From: JBEPVZ01 sp041690695
GTDB lineage: Bacteria > Patescibacteriota > Microgenomatia > Daviesbacterales > UBA10151
Assembly: GCA_041690695.1 (NCBI GenBank)
Contig: JBEPVZ010000005.1
Coordinates: 1 to 43,466 of the forward strand
DNA length: 43,466 nt
Reading direction: 5' to 3'
The notes beneath the pieces are model-generated. The model was not told the origin of the DNA, did not search any database, and worked only from the letters and a program-made list of their open reading frames with translations. Of the stretch, positions 24,424 through 32,033 are shown piece after piece (position 1 is the first letter of the stretch; the number at the start of each line of letters is the position of its first letter). The position numbers and the translations under genes were made by a program.

Positions 24424-25788
24424 TTAGAGAGAGCTTGTTAAAGGAGTTAAGACTTTGCGTGAAGCCGTTAATAAAACTTCACTAGATTTCCGAGCAATTC
24501 TTTCATTGCGTTCGATTGCAAAATTAAAAACCGTTAAATATTGTCGGGCAATATTAGCCCAAATCATCGTCCGACCTAATGCGTAGGCATTTTTTTCAAT
24601 TGATTGCTTAAGCCGTGGATGTGTACACAAATCAATAACAGCCCGCGCAATAGCTTGACTGTCTTTGAATGGCACGACCATTCCTCGATCTCCGTCCAAC
24701 ATCTCTTTAGCATAAATATATGGCGTTGAGATACAAGCTTTGCCAGCTCCAATTGCATAGGCCAAGGCTCCGGAGGTTGCTTGTTGAGGATCTAGGTAAG
24801 GAGTAATGTAAATATCAGTTGCTCCAATGTAAGAAACAAGTTCATCTAAACTGACGTAGCGATTAACAAACATCAAATGTTTTGAGACTCCCAATTGCTG
24901 AGCTCTCTTTTTTAGTTTCTCGCGATAATAATCTCGACCATTAGCTTGTGACAAAATTAAAGGATGGGTTTGACCAACTACTAAATAGACAAAATTAGGA
25001 ACTTTTTTAACAATTTCCGGCAAACTTTCGACCGCATATTCCAAGCCTTTGTTTTCGCTTATTAAATTAATGCTGGTCATAACTGTTTTACCTTGAAGCT
25101 TTAGCCTTTTCTGCCATTCTAAAATATCAAACATCGGAAAATCCGGCACTCCATGAGGAATAACCACGATCTTTTTATTAGAAACACCATATGTTTTATG
25201 TAAAATCTTCCGACCTTGCTCAAGCATGACAATAACTGATTTAGAATACTTAGCCACCTTTTTTACAATCTCTTTTTGTTTCTGGTTTGGTTCGGGCAAG
25301 ATAGTATGAAAAGTTGTCACCACCGGCTTTTTAATACTTTTAATAAACGCTACGATATTTTCACCTTCATTTTTGCCATAAATTCCAAATTCATGTTGAA
25401 CACAAACTAACTCAAATTCATCAGTATTGTTAACGTAATCAATAACTTTTTTATAATCTGACCATTCGTTTTGGCGGACTAAAAACTTTGATTCACCAGG
25501 ATAGGATAAATTTTCGCTAGTTTTATCACTCATCACCATAATCTGAGCCAGACTAAACGGATTTAAAAGATTGATCCCTTGAGTCAGATCTTTAGTAAAA
25601 GTAGCAATGCCACATTTTCGAGGAATATATGACGAGACATACAAAACTCGGATCGGATGAACCAGCCGTTTAAGTTCTTGTTGATAGATATCCCGCTTGA
25701 GCGGAAACAGCAGGTTTGATAAGGTTGCCATAATTGGTCTAAATTGTAGCCAAGCTTTGTAAGATTGGTGTAATAGGGATTTAAGCAT
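24424..25788 (-). CDS. Glycosyltransferase family 4 (GT-B fold)
   Basis: 454 aa, somewhat longer than a typical GT4 because of a 45-residue N-terminal extension. N-terminal Rossmann part starts with RVLYVSSYIPRKCGIATFTKDL (about 47-68); VVIPHGVPDF and VYLVVGQTHP lead into the donor domain, and the donor-site loop YITPYLDPQQATSGALAYAIGAGKACIST (about 330-358) holds the E/Q...G pattern, with the Glu of E-x7-E replaced by Q-Q-A-T-S-G-A-L as in many PH1107-cluster enzymes. It is the first gene of a two-gene unit with the toroid protein. Donor and acceptor unknown. Confidence 0.88.
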   Translation of the reverse strand: MLKSLLHQSYKAWLQFRPIMATLSNLLFPLKRDIYQQELKRLVHPIRVLYVSSYIPRKCGIATFTKDLTQGINLLNPFSLAQIMVMSDKTSENLSYPGESKFLVRQNEWSDYKKVIDYVNNTDEFELVCVQHEFGIYGKNEGENIVAFIKSIKKPVVTTFHTILPEPNQKQKEIVKKVAKYSKSVIVMLEQGRKILHKTYGVSNKKIVVIPHGVPDFPMFDILEWQKRLKLQGKTVMTSINLISENKGLEYAVESLPEIVKKVPNFVYLVVGQTHPLILSQANGRDYYREKLKKRAQQLGVSKHLMFVNRYVSLDELVSYIGATDIYITPYLDPQQATSGALAYAIGAGKACISTPYIYAKEMLDGDRGMVVPFKDSQAIARAVIDLCTHPRLKQSIEKNAYALGRTMIWANIARQYLTVFNFAIERNERIARKSSEVLLTASRKVLTPLTSSL

Positions 25789-25841
25789 TTCGAGAGTATT
25801 TTACCACAAAAACCTTAGTTTTCCCGAAAGTAAGGCTAATT

Positions 25842-26552
25842 TTAGTGGATAACTACCCGAGTTCCGGGATTATCAGGCGTAGCTTGAATATAGTTTTGAC
25901 CATCGGGAACGATCGGTCCAGTCCAAGCAAATAGGGCTTCCGCCTTATCCACTGGAGTATTAATGCAGCCATGGCTCATCGGATGGCCAAAATTATTATG
26001 CCAATATGCTCCATGGACCGCGTACCCACCAGAAAAGAACATATTGTAAGGCACATTCGGCAGATCATAAAAATCCCCTAAAGCTTTTGAACCGCCGACC
26101 ATTCGCTGGCTTTTAGTCTTATACCAAATATTAAAAGTTCCGGTTGGGGTCGGACCCCACTTTCCACTCGAAATTAAAAACTCCATGACTACTTTATTGC
26201 CTTCCCAAGCCCGTAAAGTTTGAGTTTGGAGGTCAACTTCGATCCATTTTTCTTCACCATTGCTATTCGTCGTTCCTAAAACATTCGAATCAGCCATCGC
26301 TAAATTGGGTGGATTAAATAAAGCTGATAACTCCTGCCCTGGATATGAAACTTGTTGGTTATCATAAATGGCTTGGCTGGCATTAGGATCAAATTGACCA
26401 TTCGAGGCTAAAACGTCAGCAACCTTGAAGTCGGGGCCAGTCGAACCTAAATGAAGCGCTGAAGCTATTTGCTGGCGGATTGGTAATGAGGCCACTAACG
26501 TTATGATCGTTAGAGTCAACACAGTTAAAGCTCCGGCCAAAAGCTTGGGCAT
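25842..26552 (-). CDS. L,D-transpeptidase (YkuD domain), secreted
   Basis: 236 aa: N-terminal anchor/signal (about 5-25), a spacer of about 80 residues, then the YkuD domain (about 105-230). The catalytic motif is complete: YAVHGAYWHNNFGHPMSHGCIN, i.e. HG...(S)HGC with the nucleophile Cys. These enzymes make 3-3 cross-links or attach proteins in peptidoglycan. WIEVDLQTQTLRAWEG and GPTPTGTFNIW are the typical entry strands. TAATAT (26565-26560) ends 7 bases before the ATG. Divergent from an M23 peptidase, giving a wall-maintenance pair. Confidence 0.93.
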   Translation of the reverse strand: MPKLLAGALTVLTLTIITLVASLPIRQQIASALHLGSTGPDFKVADVLASNGQFDPNASQAIYDNQQVSYPGQELSALFNPPNLAMADSNVLGTTNSNGEEKWIEVDLQTQTLRAWEGNKVVMEFLISSGKWGPTPTGTFNIWYKTKSQRMVGGSKALGDFYDLPNVPYNMFFSGGYAVHGAYWHNNFGHPMSHGCINTPVDKAEALFAWTGPIVPDGQNYIQATPDNPGTRVVIH

Positions 26553-26628
26553 TAATTACATATTAGAGGATCGCTGGTCGAGGGAGGAAGATTGTATTTT
26601 GATCACTTTTTGTGCTAATATTCTCTCC

Positions 26629-26652
26629 ATCCTGTACCAGATGGTACGGGAT
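26629..26652 (+). promoter_or_regulatory. Hairpin just before the M23 peptidase start
   Basis: ATCCTGTACC and GGTACGGGAT form a 10-bp stem (one G-U) around AGAT. It ends 3 bases before ATG 26656; a second ATG (26641) is inside it. Weak promoter candidates TTGTAT (26592-26597) and TAATAT (26616-26621), 18 apart, lie just upstream, so the hairpin would form the 5' end of the mRNA. May protect the end or control initiation. Confidence 0.5.
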
Positions 26653-26655
26653 CTG

Positions 26656-27282
26656 ATGTTTAAAGGCTTTATTGCATCTAAGCATCTGCCCCACTTCCTG
26701 ACTCTTAGTAAAATTTTTGCTAAGTTGTCCTTAGGAATGGCTTTGCTGTATCTTTTATCCAATTATCAACCAACTTTAGGTTTTCCGCCAATTAAAAGAA
26801 ATGTCGTTCATGCTCAAGTTACTCAACCAGAACAAACCCAAAAAATAAACGTCAGTTCGCTCCCTTTTGTCGCTCAGCTACCTCATCAAGGCTATATTAG
26901 TACCTATTATTCAGCTTTTCATCCTGGAATTGATATTGCGACCTTCTTAGGTGATAAAATTCACCCAATTGGTGAAGGTACAGTTATCGATACTAGCTAC
27001 ACTTATTGGGGATTAGGTCAAACTGTCACGGTTGATCACGGTCAAGGCTATCAATCACTTTATGCCCATATGGGTAAAGTTTATGTCAAGGATGGCCAAA
27101 AAGTATCTTCAAACGACGTTTTAGGTGAGGTGGGGTTAACTGGTAATACTTCCGGACCACATACTCATTTACAGATCAGTAAAGATGGTCAAACCATTAA
27201 TCCATTAGCAATTTTACCCGATACATTACCCAATATTTCAGTGGTATTGGCTTCATATTCAGCCACTTTAGTAGCTAAATAA
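26656..27282 (+). CDS. M23-family metallopeptidase (LytM/peptidoglycan endopeptidase)
   Basis: About 208 aa from ATG 26656 (ATG 26641 also possible). N-terminal basic stretch and anchor (about 20-38), a short linker, then the M23 domain (about 80-195). Zinc ligands: first His and Asp in FHPGIDIA, the central HxH in PHTHLQI; the segment YQSLYAHMGK gives the additional catalytic His. All expected active-site residues are present. It would cut peptide bonds in peptidoglycan. It ends at the base before the PH-protein stop on the other strand (27282/27283, no gap). Confidence 0.93.
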   Translation: MFKGFIASKHLPHFLTLSKIFAKLSLGMALLYLLSNYQPTLGFPPIKRNVVHAQVTQPEQTQKINVSSLPFVAQLPHQGYISTYYSAFHPGIDIATFLGDKIHPIGEGTVIDTSYTYWGLGQTVTVDHGQGYQSLYAHMGKVYVKDGQKVSSNDVLGEVGLTGNTSGPHTHLQISKDGQTINPLAILPDTLPNISVVLASYSATLVAK

Positions 27283-27888
27283 CTAGTCTTCGACTAATTC
27301 ACCTTCGAGAGAAACGACTGGCCCAGTTGGGCGACCATATTGTTCGCGTTCGCGATTAATTAATCGCTCTAATAGATTTTTGAATTCAACTGGATAACCC
27401 ACATGCTCAAGTGTAATCTCACCCTTATTCATCCCTGCGGTATTAATAATAACTTTACCTTGATACATAAAGAATCGATCGACAAATCCTTGAAAAACCT
27501 CAATATGAGTCATCTTGTCATATAACGCCGAGGTTAGATTAACTACAAAAAAACCTTTTTTGATAATTAATCGCCGGGTCGTCATTAAATATTGATGAGA
27601 ATGGTGAACAAAATAAGCTTTAAAGAAACCAACAATCCCAGCGATAACGAGTCCAATTAATAAACCATAGCCGGCTCGAGTTATATCATGATTTGGGAAA
27701 AAGCCTGCTCCAAAACCAATTGCCATGAAAAAGAAGCCAGGAATGGCTAGTGCCATAATAAAGATCTCCCGGATATGCATGGTGCTATAGCCTGTCACCA
27801 ATATTAGTTCTTCACCTTCGGCTAAAAACCGGGCAAAACGGTGACGTTCTTTCTGAGAAACGTTTTCTTTGTAATGTTGTCTGGCCAT
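27283..27888 (-). CDS. Membrane protein with bacterial PH domain (bPH2/YdbT-like)
   Basis: 201 aa. Two close membrane helices (about 40-62 and 72-92), followed by a bacterial PH-like domain (about 93-170) with the family-like strand YLMTTRRLIIKKGFFVVNLTSALYDKMTHIEVFQGFVDRFF and GKVIINTAGM. bPH2 proteins are membrane proteins of unclear function, sometimes envelope stress related. A TATCAT box lies 10 bases upstream of the ATG. Charged C-terminal tail. Confidence 0.8.
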   Translation of the reverse strand: MARQHYKENVSQKERHRFARFLAEGEELILVTGYSTMHIREIFIMALAIPGFFFMAIGFGAGFFPNHDITRAGYGLLIGLVIAGIVGFFKAYFVHHSHQYLMTTRRLIIKKGFFVVNLTSALYDKMTHIEVFQGFVDRFFMYQGKVIINTAGMNKGEITLEHVGYPVEFKNLLERLINREREQYGRPTGPVVSLEGELVED

Positions 27889-27945
27889 TCTTAAGTTAAT
27901 GATACTACATTAAAGAGCGGTTAGAAGAAGTTAGGCTATGGCCGA

Positions 27946-29037
27946 TCAGTAATCACCCATGCCTGGCATGCCGCCGGGCATTCCACCCGCTGGGGTCGGA
28001 GATTTTTCAGGAGCATCGGTAATTAAAACGTTAGTGGTCATAATCATGGCTGCAACCGATGCCGCATTCTGTAAAGCTGAGCGAGTAACTTTAACTGGAT
28101 CAATGATTCCAGCTTTAACTAAATCTTTAACTTGACCATCGGCGACGTCAACTCCAAAAGTTGGACCAGCCGCTAAAACATCTTTCATCATCATCCCAGC
28201 ATTAAATCCAGCGTTTTCCATTAATCTGTTAAACGGCATAAGGATTGCTCTTTTAACAATCTCGATTCCGGTCTGTTCTTCAAGATTAGCACCTTTTAAG
28301 TTATTTAAGACTTTGCTAGCCCTTAGTAATGCAATCTCTCCTCCAGCTACAATACCTTCTTCAATCCCCGCTTTAGTCGCCGCCACCGCATCAATGACTC
28401 GTTCTTTTTTCTCTTTTAATTCAACTTCTGTGGCTGCTCCAACATTAATAACGGCTACTCCACCCGTTAACTTAGCGAGTCGCTCTTGAAGTTTTTCGCG
28501 ATCAAAATCTGAAGTTGATTCAGAGATTTCGCGTCGCATCTGAGAAATTCGAGCTTCGATCTGTTTTTTGCTACCTTTACCATCAACAATTAAAGTTGAA
28601 TCTTTTTTAGATGTCACTCGACCAGCTTGCCCTAAATCTTCAATCTCAACTGACTCAAATTTGCGACCAGTTTCTTCTGAGATAACTGTTCCCCCAGTTA
28701 AAGTCGCAATATCAGCTAACATTGATTTGCGACGATCTCCAAAACCTGGAGCACTAACCGCCAAGACATTAAATGTCCCTCTAATTTTATTAAGGACTAA
28801 CGTTGGGAGCGCATCGCCTTCGATCTCATCGGCAATAATAACTAAGGTTTTTGAGACTTGGACAAATTTTTCTAGGAAGGGTAATAGCTCAGCCATTGAT
28901 GAGATCTTTTTATCGGTGATCAATATGTAAGGATCTTCAAGAGTCGCTTCCATCTTGTCAGAATCAGTTACAAAATATTGAGAAGCATAGCCTTTATCAA
29001 ACTCCATCCCTTCTTTATGATCAACGGAGATTAACAT
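27946..29037 (-). CDS. groL: GroEL chaperonin, C-terminal part after an in-frame TAA
   Basis: 363 aa from ATG 29037, in the same frame as the N-terminal part and separated from it only by TAA (29049-29047) and codons for Ser-Lys-Thr. It holds the apical domain (EGMEFDKGYASQYFVT, ILITDKKI, VLNKIRGT...VAVSAPGFGDRRKSML), the C-terminal intermediate and equatorial parts (GVAVINVGAATEVELKEKKERVIDA, GIVAGGEIALL, DVADGQ) and a GGMPGGMPGMGDY tail. Together with the N-terminal part the length is about 543 codons, normal for GroEL. There is no ribosome binding site before ATG 29037. Either a nonsense change or base error (GAA to TAA), or a truly split chaperonin. Confidence 0.9.
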   Translation of the reverse strand: MLISVDHKEGMEFDKGYASQYFVTDSDKMEATLEDPYILITDKKISSMAELLPFLEKFVQVSKTLVIIADEIEGDALPTLVLNKIRGTFNVLAVSAPGFGDRRKSMLADIATLTGGTVISEETGRKFESVEIEDLGQAGRVTSKKDSTLIVDGKGSKKQIEARISQMRREISESTSDFDREKLQERLAKLTGGVAVINVGAATEVELKEKKERVIDAVAATKAGIEEGIVAGGEIALLRASKVLNNLKGANLEEQTGIEIVKRAILMPFNRLMENAGFNAGMMMKDVLAAGPTFGVDVADGQVKDLVKAGIIDPVKVTRSALQNAASVAAMIMTTNVLITDAPEKSPTPAGGMPGGMPGMGDY

Positions 29038-29046
29038 CGTTTTTGA

Positions 29047-29577
29047 TTACTCAACAGTAATGACACCGTCTTTACCAACCTTAGTAATAGCATCTGAGAT
29101 CATCTTCCCGATGTGTGAATCAGCCGCTGAAATTGTCGCAACTTGAGCGATCTCCTCAGGAGTTGTTAATTTTTTAGACATTGTTCGGAGTTCAGCAACT
29201 AATGCGATAACAGCTTTTTCAATGCCAGTTCGAAGAATCATCGGATTAGAACCCGCTTGAATATTTTTTAAACCTTCTGATACGATCGCTTGAGCCAAAA
29301 CAGTTGCAGTCGTTGTTCCATCTCCAGCCACATCGTTCGTTCTTGAGGCCGCTTCTTTAATTAATTGCGCTCCCATATTTTCAAATGGATCTTCAAGTTC
29401 GATCTCTTTAGCAACCGTTACCCCATCATGAACAACCGTTGGGGCTCCCCATTTTTTATCGATGGCAACGTTACGGCCTTTAGGTCCAAGTGTTGAAGCC
29501 ACAGCCTCAGTTAGGGTATTAACCCCTTTAAGTAATTTTTCGCGGGCTTCAGAATCAAATTTTAATATTTTAGCCAT
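29047..29577 (-). CDS. groL: GroEL chaperonin, N-terminal part, stopped at codon 177
   Basis: 176 aa: N-terminal equatorial and first intermediate domain of GroEL, with TLGPKGRNVAIDKKWGAP, DGVTVAKEIELEDPFENMGAQ and AGDGTTTATVLAQ (the ATP-site segment GDGTTT intact). It ends KVGKDGVITVE then TAA, where other GroELs continue with a second Glu. AGGAG (29587-29583) five bases before the ATG is one of the clearest ribosome binding sites here. The start overlaps the end of the upstream small gene by 16 bases. On its own this piece would lack the substrate-binding apical domain. Confidence 0.92.
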   Translation of the reverse strand: MAKILKFDSEAREKLLKGVNTLTEAVASTLGPKGRNVAIDKKWGAPTVVHDGVTVAKEIELEDPFENMGAQLIKEAASRTNDVAGDGTTTATVLAQAIVSEGLKNIQAGSNPMILRTGIEKAVIALVAELRTMSKKLTTPEEIAQVATISAADSHIGKMISDAITKVGKDGVITVE

Positions 29578-29915
29578 GTTAACTCCTGTCTATCTTCTTG
29601 ATCGTCCATAACATCCTCAATGACCGCTAATCTTTTGTTAGCAAATATTTCTAAACCTAAACCAGCTGCAATATCTAAAGCTCCCACGATCAACCCAACT
29701 GTCGAGGCCGCTCTAACTGACTTGGAATGCTCATGGTCTGGGTCTTTAGAAGTTAGCCAGCTTAAACCTAGATTGACAGCTGATAGACCCACTCCAATAC
29801 CGGTTAAGCCTTTACCGATCGTGACCACATCTTCCAAAACCAACCGTTCCTCATCAACAGCATGTGGAACTAGGCCTTCAATTCGAGTTCGATAATCAAC
29901 AGCTTCTGCATTCAT
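29562..29915 (-). CDS. Small two-helix membrane protein within the groE operon
   Basis: 117 aa. Charged N-terminal part (about 1-28), two Gly/Ala/Val-rich hydrophobic segments (about 30-53 and 69-91) and an acidic end (VIEDVMDDQEDRQEL). No family recognised. It overlaps groEL by 16 bases and follows the 177-aa gene by 3 bases, so groES, two unknown genes and groEL appear as one operon. A membrane or scaffold role linked to the chaperonin is only inferred from position. Confidence 0.65.
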   Translation of the reverse strand: MNAEAVDYRTRIEGLVPHAVDEERLVLEDVVTIGKGLTGIGVGLSAVNLGLSWLTSKDPDHEHSKSVRAASTVGLIVGALDIAAGLGLEIFANKRLAVIEDVMDDQEDRQELTWLKY

Positions 29916-29918
29916 ATT

Positions 29919-30452
29919 TTATTTTCCACCATTTACCGGACAAGTTTTAGTCGTTGGTAAAAGTCTCACTGCAGTATCAGCCAGATCTATTTTAGCCCAA
30001 ACACCAAAATCATATGAATCAAACCACGCTGACCAGACACCTTGACGATCAGCTCGAGAATTGTGCATTTTGGCCAGAGCAGCTCCCAAAACTAACTGAT
30101 CTTTCTTATGACTTTGTTGATATCGATCCAAATGGACTCGTGCTAGCGGAAGGTCAATAATCGGTCTCTCAGAAAGTCTGGACATACCGTTTCGTTTCTC
30201 ACCATGTCTCTGTCGAAGAAGGTCTTTGATGTTGCTCTTATATTCATACAGATAACCTAAACCTTCTGCGATCGCTCCGGAGCTTTTATTTCGACCTCGA
30301 GTCAATTCAGCCATTCGGACAGTCAACGGATCAATCACTAATAAGGGGTTCATCGCTACCCTATCAGTAAATGTTGATCCCGAACTACGGAGATCCTCTA
30401 AAAATCTCAGCGATGCTTCAAATTGTCCACCAAATAATTCAGGCTGGGCCAT
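29919..30452 (-). CDS. Unknown protein between groES and groEL
   Basis: 177 aa, soluble, rich in Arg, Leu and Ser. Features such as FEASLRFLEDLRSSG, PLTVRMAELTRGRNKSSGAIAEGLGYLYEYKSN and AKMHNSRADRQGVWSAWFDSYDFGVWA suggest helices with a Trp/Phe-rich end; no family recognised. It begins one base after the groES stop with no ribosome binding site. Insertion of unrelated genes between groES and groEL is unusual. Confidence 0.65.
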   Translation of the reverse strand: MAQPELFGGQFEASLRFLEDLRSSGSTFTDRVAMNPLLVIDPLTVRMAELTRGRNKSSGAIAEGLGYLYEYKSNIKDLLRQRHGEKRNGMSRLSERPIIDLPLARVHLDRYQQSHKKDQLVLGAALAKMHNSRADRQGVWSAWFDSYDFGVWAKIDLADTAVRLLPTTKTCPVNGGK

Positions 30453-30453
30453 A

Positions 30454-30780
30454 TTATTCTATTACCGCCATTAGATCATCAAATTTAACTAATTTATATT
30501 CAATACCAGTTACTTTAATCTCATCCCCGCCCCATTTTTTATAAACGACCACATCATTTAATTTAACCGGACATTTGAAAACTCGACCACCATCAAAAAC
30601 GACATCATCACCAATTGCAACAACAGTTCCTTGAGCTGGTTTTTCTTGAGCACTTTCGGGAAGAATAATTCCGGAGGCGGTTTTAGTATCACCGGCTGAT
30701 GGCGAAACTAAGATATAACCCATTAGTGGTCGGAGCTTAAGCATTGGTTTTGATTCTATCTCTTTTTTTGGTCTAGCCAT
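30454..30780 (-). CDS. groS: GroES co-chaperonin
   Basis: 108 aa with a short basic N-terminal extension of about 12 residues before the normal start (LKLRPLMGYILVSP). The mobile loop that contacts GroEL is present (TKTASGIILPESAQEKPAQG), followed by GTVVAIGDD and the roof/strand segment DVVVYKKWGGDEIKVTGIEYKLVKFDDLMAVIE. It heads the groES-X-Y-groEL unit; a strong promoter lies upstream (30824-30852). Confidence 0.95.
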   Translation of the reverse strand: MARPKKEIESKPMLKLRPLMGYILVSPSAGDTKTASGIILPESAQEKPAQGTVVAIGDDVVFDGGRVFKCPVKLNDVVVYKKWGGDEIKVTGIEYKLVKFDDLMAVIE

Positions 30781-30823
30781 GGTTAGTTTTGCAAATACTT
30801 GCGGGCAGAGTTAAGTGGTTCAA

Positions 30824-30865
30824 TATATATACTAATTAAGCATCTCTGTCAAGGGAGACTCCCTT
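30824..30865 (-). promoter_or_regulatory. groES promoter with a palindrome over the -35
   Basis: Minus strand TTGACA (30852-30847), 17-base spacer, TATATA (30829-30824). The palindrome AAGGGAG-A-CTCCCTT (30851-30865, plus strand) overlaps the first bases of the -35, so it may be an operator. It does not match CIRCE. The mRNA leader is about 37 bases long, unlike the leaderless genes around it. Confidence 0.7.
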
Positions 30866-30873
30866 TATCAGAC

Positions 30874-30902
30874 TTGATAGTCGAGATTAAATACCTTATA
30901 TT
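30874..30902 (+). promoter_or_regulatory. Dihydroorotase promoter
   Basis: TTGATA (30874-30879), 17-base spacer, TATATT (30897-30902). The -10 ends 9 bases before ATG 30912. Divergent from the groES promoter. Confidence 0.65.
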
Positions 30903-30911
30903 AATCACCAG

Positions 30912-32033
30912 ATGATCGATATTGATTCTGGCCCAAATCCAAATGGGTTAACCAAAATTCCAGGTGGTTTAATTGATCTTCATGTCCATGCTCGTTACCC
31001 AGGCGGCCAATCTGAAACCATTAAACAAGCCAGCCATGCTGCCGCTCGGAGTGGAATCACCACCTTTGTAGGTATGCCTAATACTAGTCCTTCCGCTACA
31101 AATTGTGAGGTCATGATGGATATCCGCCAAGAAGCCTTAAGAGAAGGTATCTGGGTCGATTTTGGGATGCATTTTGGCGCTACTCCTACCAGTCGAGACG
31201 AAGCCATTGAGGCCAAAAGACGACGGCTGTCTGTTACAGATAAAGCTTATTGTGATTTTACAACCGGTGATATTATCTTAACTCCTGAGGAAACGAAAAA
31301 GGTCTTTGAGATTTGGCCAAGAGATCACATCCTCTATCTTCATGCCGAAGGTGGAACACTTGATAATGTCATAAAATACGGTTGGGAAAATGAACAACCA
31401 ATTCATATTGCTCATGTTAGTTTAGCTACAGAAGTTTTGGCAATTGAGAAAGCTCAAGCTCGTGGTCAGATGATTACTTGCGAGGTGACTGATCATCATT
31501 TAAATCTGAACCATAAAGATTTAGCTTACTTGGGGCCATTTGGGATGATGAAGCCTGAGCTTGGTGATGAGGAAGACCAAGCAGCTCTTATTGAAGCTTT
31601 CCAAAGCGGCCTTATTGATATTGCTGCCACCGATCATGCTCCGTGGTTACCATCTCAAAAGATGAACTTCTGGGATAAACCTAAATTTGGGGTTCCGGGC
31701 TTAGACACTCATTTTGCGATGCTGGCAACGATGGTTAATGATGGCAAGCTAAGTTGGAAACGATTTATTGAAGCGACCGTCACTAAACCCCGTCAAATTG
31801 CAGGTATCCCACTAGATGAAAGTACTTACATTATGGTTGATATGAACAAAGAGTACACGATTAATCAACAAGATTTGGCAACCAAGTGTGGCTGGAGCCC
31901 TTTTACCGGTATGAGAGTTAAAGGTCGGGTTGAAGAAGTTGTCTTGAGAGGACAGACTGTTTATAAAGAAGGACAATTAGTTGGTCAACCTAGAGGCCAA
32001 TTTTATCCGTATTCTTCCGATATTGCTGCATAA
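30912..32033 (+). CDS. Dihydroorotase-like amidohydrolase
   Basis: 373 aa. Dihydroorotase closes carbamoyl-aspartate to dihydroorotate in pyrimidine synthesis. Motifs: GGLIDLHVHARYPGG (HxH metal site and substrate Arg), FVGMPNTSPS, LHAEG (third His), IHIAHVS (fourth His) and AATDHAPW (metal Asp). FGMMKPELGDEEDQAALIEAF resembles the CAD-type and archaeal enzymes. The position of the carbamoylated Lys of other types is not obvious (YCDFTTGDI), so it may be a variant, or another amidohydrolase such as an allantoinase relative. Its last 44 bases overlap the convergent gene. Confidence 0.85.
   Translation: MIDIDSGPNPNGLTKIPGGLIDLHVHARYPGGQSETIKQASHAAARSGITTFVGMPNTSPSATNCEVMMDIRQEALREGIWVDFGMHFGATPTSRDEAIEAKRRRLSVTDKAYCDFTTGDIILTPEETKKVFEIWPRDHILYLHAEGGTLDNVIKYGWENEQPIHIAHVSLATEVLAIEKAQARGQMITCEVTDHHLNLNHKDLAYLGPFGMMKPELGDEEDQAALIEAFQSGLIDIAATDHAPWLPSQKMNFWDKPKFGVPGLDTHFAMLATMVNDGKLSWKRFIEATVTKPRQIAGIPLDESTYIMVDMNKEYTINQQDLATKCGWSPFTGMRVKGRVEEVVLRGQTVYKEGQLVGQPRGQFYPYSSDIAA

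Noticed and set aside
28568..28930. Plus-strand ORF of 120 codons inside groEL
   Set aside because: It is antisense to a well-conserved GroEL coding region and has no start signals or recognisable domains.
29037..29049. Stop-codon recoding as an explanation for the groEL TAA
   Set aside because: TAA is used as the normal terminal stop of many genes in this window, and TGA is also a normal stop, so there is no sign of code reassignment.
30851..30865. CIRCE element at groES
   Set aside because: CIRCE has TTAGCACTC-N9-GAGTGCTAA; the palindrome here has another sequence and spacing.
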